NCBI GenBank assembly: GCA_035571275.1
Contig: DATMKQ010000394.1
Location: forward strand, 1 to 7,909
Direction of reading: 5' to 3'
Origin: Trebonia sp035571275
GTDB taxonomy: Bacteria > Actinomycetota > Actinomycetes > Streptosporangiales > Streptosporangiaceae
DNA: 7,909 nt
Shown: positions 5,370-7,909 of the stretch, one piece after another
How positions within the stretch are numbered: the stretch's first letter is position 1
Layout of the letters: the number at the start of each line of letters is the position of its first letter
Notes under the pieces: model-generated
What the model was told of the DNA's origin: nothing
Database searches by the model: none
The model's input: only the letters and a program-made list of their open reading frames with translations
Translations under genes and position numbers: made by a program

Positions 5370-5963
5370 ACTGATGCTGTCCGCGAGGGCCAGGTAGCTG
5401 CCCGCGGGCAGGCCGCCGAGCAGGTCGCCGACGATGCGGCGTGCCTCGCCGTAGTCGTTGATGTGCCCCATGACCCCCATGAGCAGCAGCGCCACGGGCT
5501 GCGTGAAGTCCAATGTCTGGGCGGCGGCGGTGAGAATGGCCCCCGGGTCGCGCATGTCGGCGTCGATGTAATCGCACCTGCCCTCGGCCGAACTGGTCAG
5601 CAGCGCCCGCGCGTGCGCCAGCACGAGGGGGTCGTTGTCGACGTAGACGATGCGGCACCCGGGCGCGGCCCGCTGGGCGATCTCGTGGGTGTTGTCTACG
5701 GTTGGCAGTCCGGTACCCACATCGAGAAACTGGCGGATCCCCGCCTGACCCGTTAGGTAGCGGACCGCGCGGGCCATGAAGTACCGCACGGCGCGCGCTT
5801 TGTCGACGATCTGCGGGTAGACCTCGCGGTATTTGTCGCCGGCTGCCCTGTCGACGGGGTAGTTGTCCTTGCCGCCCAGCCAGTAGTTCCAGATGCGAGC
5901 GGAATGCGGGACGGTGGTGTCGATCTTCGGCGACGGAGCAGGAGCCGGCGAGTCCTCGGTCAC
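5106..5963 (-). CDS. SAM-dependent methyltransferase, DUF574 family (S-adenosyl methyltransferase-like)
   Basis: 285-residue protein of the actinobacterial family often annotated as DUF574 or S-adenosyl methyltransferase, whose substrate is generally not known. Seen: the hallmark N-terminus PHSARIWNYWLGGKDNYPVDR (19-39), SAM-binding motif I FLDVGTGLPT (79-88), motif II IVYVDNDPLVLAHARALL (105-122), LLMGVMGHI (160-168), and C-terminal YQLRTPEQIEGFF (218-230), LVPVPQWHPD (240-249) and GGVGRK (262-267). The family usually ends near GRK; here 18 Gly-rich residues follow. I chose GTG at 5963 (VTEDS) because homologues start close to PHSARIWNY. TTG at 5972 has GGAAGG 6 bases upstream and is a real alternative. 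GTG at 6011 directly abuts AGGAG and is unlikely. TACATT at 5976-5971 would place transcription start at the GTG, so a leaderless mRNA is possible. It is divergent from the XRE regulator. Confidence 0.88.
   Translation of the reverse strand: MTEDSPAPAPSPKIDTTVPHSARIWNYWLGGKDNYPVDRAAGDKYREVYPQIVDKARAVRYFMARAVRYLTGQAGIRQFLDVGTGLPTVDNTHEIAQRAAPGCRIVYVDNDPLVLAHARALLTSSAEGRCDYIDADMRDPGAILTAAAQTLDFTQPVALLLMGVMGHINDYGEARRIVGDLLGGLPAGSYLALADSISSGPAHREAGTQYARTGAVPYQLRTPEQIEGFFTGLTLVDPGLVPVPQWHPDPEPFPLAQIDTLGGVGRKGGAGGSGGRAGAGGGGAE
5111..5172. repeat. Low-complexity C-rich tract at the convergent gene junction
   Basis: Sixty-two consecutive plus-strand bases contain no A and consist mainly of CCCGCC, CCCCGC and CCTGCC-like units. 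Read on the plus strand it gives the Pro/Ala-rich start of the LacI extension. Read on the minus strand it gives the Gly-rich end of the methyltransferase (residues 265-285). It occupies what should be the spacer between the two convergent genes. No hairpin with a T-tract terminator is evident in it. Confidence 0.6.
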
Positions 5964-6111
5964 ACTGCACAATGTAGACCTTCCGGGCCGTCTTGATTCG
6001 CCGGTATCCACCTCCTGCCGGGCTTACGGGATGAGATGATTTTGGCGGCATAGGCCGGCGCAGACGCACAGCCCGCGCACGCACAGTGTTCCGGCCGGAT
6101 AAGGAGTGCTG
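5964..6111. other. Divergent intergenic region between methyltransferase and XRE regulator
   Basis: 148 bases separating two divergent starts. It contains AAGGAG for the XRE gene (6101-6106), GGAAGG (minus, 5979-5984) and AGGAGGTG (minus, 6009-6016) upstream of the methyltransferase, and a weak minus-strand -10 (TACATT). I see no strong -35 box for either direction and no extended palindrome. Confidence 0.5.
6101..6106 (+). promoter_or_regulatory. Shine-Dalgarno deciding the XRE regulator start
   Basis: AAGGAG lies 5 bases before the ATG at 6112. It overlaps the in-frame GTG at 6106, excluding that codon as the start. Confidence 0.75.
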
Positions 6112-6978
6112 ATGGAGATTGCGCTGGCCGAGGCGGGGGAGGGCGCGGTGGCCGCGCGGATACGGCTGGGGGCACGCTTGCGCCGACTTCGCGAGGAAGC
6201 GGGGATATCCCGTCAGGAGGCCGCCGCGGCAATACGATCATCGGAGTCGAAGATCAGCCGCATGGAGCTTGGCCGCACCATGACCAAGGCGCGGGACCTC
6301 GCCGACCTTGTCACGCTGTACGGCGTCAACGACGAGGCCGAACGCGAGAACATGCGTGCGCTGTCCCAGCACGGCTGCGCCCCCGGGTGGTGGCAGGCCT
6401 ACGGCGACGCGGTGCCCGCCTGGATGAAGCACTTCCTCGGTCTGGAGCAAGCCGCCACGCTTATCCGCAGCTACGACGTTCAGTTCGTTTCTGGCCTGCT
6501 ACAGACGCGCGACTACGCCAAGGCGGTGTTCAGCCTGTCCAGCAGCCCGCCCGGCGAACGAGCCCACCGGCAACTCGCGGTGCGCATGCGCCGCCAAGAG
6601 ATCTTGTACCGCGCCGACCCGCCGCACCTGTGGGCCGTGATCGACGAGGCGACGCTGCGCCGCCCAGTCGGCGGTACCGCCGTGATGCGCGCACAGATCG
6701 AGCACCTGCTCGAGATCAGCCAGCTGCCCCACGTGAACATCCAGGTGCTGCCGTTCCGCGCCGGAGGCAACGCCGGCGGCGTCCCCGTGATCCTGCTGCG
6801 GTTCGCGGCGGACCTGCTTCCCGATGTGGTCTACCTGGAGCAGCTCACGAGCGCGGTCTATCCGTCCAGCCCGGCCGACCTGGCCCATTACTGGAACATG
6901 CTCAACCAGGTCGCCACCCATGCCGACCCGCCAATCGCCAGCACCATGATCCTCAATCAGATCCGCAAGGAACTGTGA
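6112..6978 (+). CDS. XRE-family helix-turn-helix regulator with DUF5753 domain
   Basis: 288-residue actinobacterial regulator. Seen: an XRE/Cro-type helix-turn-helix at residues about 18-75 (ARLRRLREEAGISRQEAAAA at 21-40, then SSESKISRMELGR at 43-55), a linker with GWWQAYGD (92-99), and a DUF5753 ligand- or partner-sensing domain from about 100 to the end, marked by SYDVQFVSGLLQTRDYAKAV (120-139), VIDEATLRRPVGG, IQVLPF and VVYLEQLTSAVY. Length is normal for this architecture. These regulators are very numerous in Streptomyces and relatives and are commonly encoded beside a small DUF397 protein; none follows here, because the TetR gene begins to overlap at once. The divergent DUF574 methyltransferase is a recurring kind of neighbour for this family (from memory), so this protein may control it and itself. 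Target genes and signal are not known. Its 3' end overlaps the convergent TetR gene by 22 bases. Confidence 0.92.
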   Translation: MEIALAEAGEGAVAARIRLGARLRRLREEAGISRQEAAAAIRSSESKISRMELGRTMTKARDLADLVTLYGVNDEAERENMRALSQHGCAPGWWQAYGDAVPAWMKHFLGLEQAATLIRSYDVQFVSGLLQTRDYAKAVFSLSSSPPGERAHRQLAVRMRRQEILYRADPPHLWAVIDEATLRRPVGGTAVMRAQIEHLLEISQLPHVNIQVLPFRAGGNAGGVPVILLRFAADLLPDVVYLEQLTSAVYPSSPADLAHYWNMLNQVATHADPPIASTMILNQIRKEL

Positions 6979-7688
6979 CCGCTACCGCTGTCGCGACCCA
7001 CCGCTGAGCTTGCCGATTGGGCAAGCCGCCGCAACGCCGGTATCAGCGTGTCGAGGTCCTGGCCGGTACGGAACGCCACGATCGTGGCGCCGCTGCCGTC
7101 GGCCGCCTCGGCCGCCTCAGCAGGCGCGGTGAACAGGCCGGTGACCAGGCGCATCGCGTCGTCGAGTTCGCGGCTGGGGTCCAGGCTTTCGCCGCGGAGC
7201 CAGCGGCGCAGGACGTGGTTGTGGGCGGCGACGACGGCGGCGGCCATCAGTTCGGCGCGCAGCGGGGCGGGTTCGGCGGTGTCGGCCATCCAGCCGGCGA
7301 TGAACTCGCGGAACAGCCGCTGGTAGCGGGCGACGGAGGCGATCTCGCGGTCGCGCAGCGCGGGCACCGCGCTGGTGAGCGCGTAGCGGCGGCGGGCCAG
7401 ATCGCCCTCGTCGACGTAGTGCAGCAGGACGAGGCGAATCGCGTCGGAGACCGCGACGAGGGCGGTGCCGTGGCTGGAGGTCCGCAGCCGGTCGGCGATC
7501 TGCTGGAGCAGCCGGTCGTGGTCAGGGAAGATGACGTCTTCTTTGGACCGGTAGTGCCGGAAGAACGTGGTCCGGCCGAGCCCGGCGCGCTCGGTGATGT
7601 CGTCCACCGTGGTCTGCTCGTAGCCGCGCTCGTCGAACAAGGCGAACGCGGCCTCGGCGAGCCGTTCTCGCGCCGATTGGTTGCTCAT
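6957..7688 (-). CDS. TetR/AcrR-family transcriptional regulator
   Basis: 243-residue DNA-binding regulator. Seen: N-terminal TetR domain at residues about 8-55, with LAEAAFALFDERGYEQTTVD (10-29) followed by ITERAGLGRTTFFRHYRSKEDVIF (31-54), the recognition helix being GRTTFFRHY (38-46). The helical ligand-binding domain runs from about 60 to 220 (AIRLVLLHYVDEGDL, FREFIAGWMADT, AAHNHVLRRWLRGESLD). The ATG at 7688 gives the normal TetR N-terminus. An open frame upstream to a TTG at 7754 would add 22 residues lying across the promoter, so I rejected it. The Shine-Dalgarno is weak (GAGAAAG, about 10 bases upstream). The last 20 or so residues are Ser/Gly-rich and overlap the end of the convergent XRE gene. 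It is divergent from etfB across 93 bases with overlapping promoters, suggesting it represses etfB and itself, perhaps in response to an acyl-CoA-type ligand; that ligand is speculation. Confidence 0.92.
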   Translation of the reverse strand: MSNQSARERLAEAAFALFDERGYEQTTVDDITERAGLGRTTFFRHYRSKEDVIFPDHDRLLQQIADRLRTSSHGTALVAVSDAIRLVLLHYVDEGDLARRRYALTSAVPALRDREIASVARYQRLFREFIAGWMADTAEPAPLRAELMAAAVVAAHNHVLRRWLRGESLDPSRELDDAMRLVTGLFTAPAEAAEAADGSGATIVAFRTGQDLDTLIPALRRLAQSASSAVGRDSGSGHSSLRI

Positions 7689-7714
7689 GACCGGCAGTCT
7701 TTCTCGAGGGCCGC

Positions 7715-7743
7715 TTGCCGCATACGATACTACGTACCATAAT
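7715..7743 (+). promoter_or_regulatory. Predicted etfB promoter
   Basis: TTGCCG (7715-7720), 17 bases, then CATAAT (7738-7743), one mismatch from TATAAT. Transcription would begin near 7750, leaving a leader of about 30 bases that holds the AAGGAGG of etfB. The spacer contains the palindrome at 7727-7740. Confidence 0.5.
7727..7740. promoter_or_regulatory. Candidate TetR operator between divergent promoters
   Basis: ATACTACGTACCAT is an imperfect 14-base inverted repeat around a perfect TACGTA core, placed between the -35 and -10 of etfB and over the -10 of the TetR gene. A second small palindrome, ATCGCGAT (7742-7749), and two GATAC direct repeats (7726-7730 and 7747-7751) flank it. The position is right for a shared operator, but the symmetry is short and the assignment is inferred. 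Confidence 0.4.
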
Positions 7744-7754
7744 CGCGATACCAA
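7727..7754 (-). promoter_or_regulatory. Predicted promoter of the TetR-family gene
   Basis: On the minus strand, TTGGTA (7754-7749), 16 bases, then TAGTAT (7732-7727), fitting TTGnnn and TAnnnT. Transcription would begin near 7720, about 30 bases before the ATG. It overlaps the etfB promoter face to face, so one bound repressor could block both. Confidence 0.4.
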
Positions 7755-7781
7755 GTCCCATTCAATCTCAAAGGAGGACTG

Positions 7782-7909
7782 GTGAACATTGTCGTGTGCG
7801 TGAAGCAGGTGCCGGATACGGCTGTGGAGCGGACGTTGCGGGCGGGGGTCGGGACGCTGGACCGGGCCAGTGCGGACGGGCTGATCAATGAGCTGGATGA
7901 GTATGCGAT
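7782..7909 (+). CDS. etfB: Electron transfer flavoprotein beta subunit, N-terminal fragment (runs off window)
   Basis: The first 42 codons of EtfB/FixA. The visible protein starts NIVVCVKQVPDTAVER (residues 2-17), continues TLDRASADGLINELDEYA (25-42) and is cut by the window edge. This start is characteristic of the ETF beta subunit. With the alpha subunit EtfA (normally the next gene, not visible) it forms a cytosolic FAD/AMP-containing dimer that carries electrons from acyl-CoA and similar dehydrogenases to the quinone pool. The start is GTG at 7782, with a strong AAGGAGG (7771-7777) 4 bases upstream. It is divergent from a TetR-family gene across a compact promoter region and probably controlled by it. 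The full gene is usually about 260 codons; only the beginning can be judged here. Confidence 0.93.
   Translation, partial: MNIVVCVKQVPDTAVERTLRAGVGTLDRASADGLINELDEYA

Noticed and set aside
5080..6084. Minus-strand open frame of 334 codons overlapping the methyltransferase gene in another frame
   Set aside because: Its translation is Arg-rich without motifs, whereas the alternative frame carries the full DUF574 motif series.
7017..7742. Plus-strand open frame (241 codons) opposite the TetR gene
   Set aside because: Shadow of a well-supported TetR gene; Gly/Val/Arg-rich translation without motifs.

Overview
The window is gene-dense, very GC-rich DNA that reads as an actinobacterial chromosome segment, with a streptomycete- or streptosporangiales-like gene set. 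The signs are GTG and TTG starts, codon-third-position G/C bias, a DUF5753-type XRE regulator, a DUF574-type (S-adenosyl methyltransferase) protein and etfB. No rRNA, tRNA, CRISPR array, transposase or phage gene is visible. The exact genus cannot be read from this sequence.

Region 1 (1 to about 5100) is a sugar- or polyol-type catabolic locus. Four tightly packed minus-strand genes form one probable operon, in transcription order: a short TIM-barrel sugar phosphate isomerase/epimerase (3923 to 3117), a Gfo/Idh/MocA oxidoreductase (3120 to 2020), a second and distinct Gfo/Idh/MocA oxidoreductase (2036 to 888), and a second, longer TIM-barrel isomerase running off the left edge (848 to 1). The first three genes overlap each other and the fourth follows after 39 bases. 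A LacI-family regulator (4095 to 5369, plus strand) is divergent from them. The shared intergenic region holds a good minus-strand promoter (TTGACA, 17 bases, TAGCGT), a perfect 14-base palindrome centred on CG just upstream of the regulator gene (a likely operator), and several short direct and inverted repeats. Two dehydrogenases plus two isomerase/lyase-type TIM barrels fit an oxidise, isomerise or eliminate, reduce scheme on an unphosphorylated sugar, glycoside or inositol. The substrate cannot be named from the sequence.

Region 2 (about 5100 to 6980) has a DUF574-family SAM-dependent methyltransferase (minus) and a divergent XRE/DUF5753 regulator (plus). The methyltransferase is convergent with the LacI gene. 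The LacI frame has no stop at its normal C-terminus and runs 264 bases antisense into the methyltransferase gene, through a 62-base stretch without a single A on the plus strand.

Region 3 (about 6957 to 7909) is a TetR-family regulator (minus), convergent with and overlapping the XRE gene by 22 bases. It is divergent from etfB (electron transfer flavoprotein beta subunit, plus), of which only the first 42 codons are present. The 93-base TetR/etfB gap holds overlapping divergent promoters with a small palindrome between them, suggesting TetR control of both genes.

Nothing here is clearly a wholly new system. The best candidates for follow-up are the paired oxidoreductase/isomerase operon with an atypical dehydrogenase active site, the GC-palindrome segment inserted in frame in an isomerase gene, and the lost-stop antisense overlap between the LacI and methyltransferase genes.
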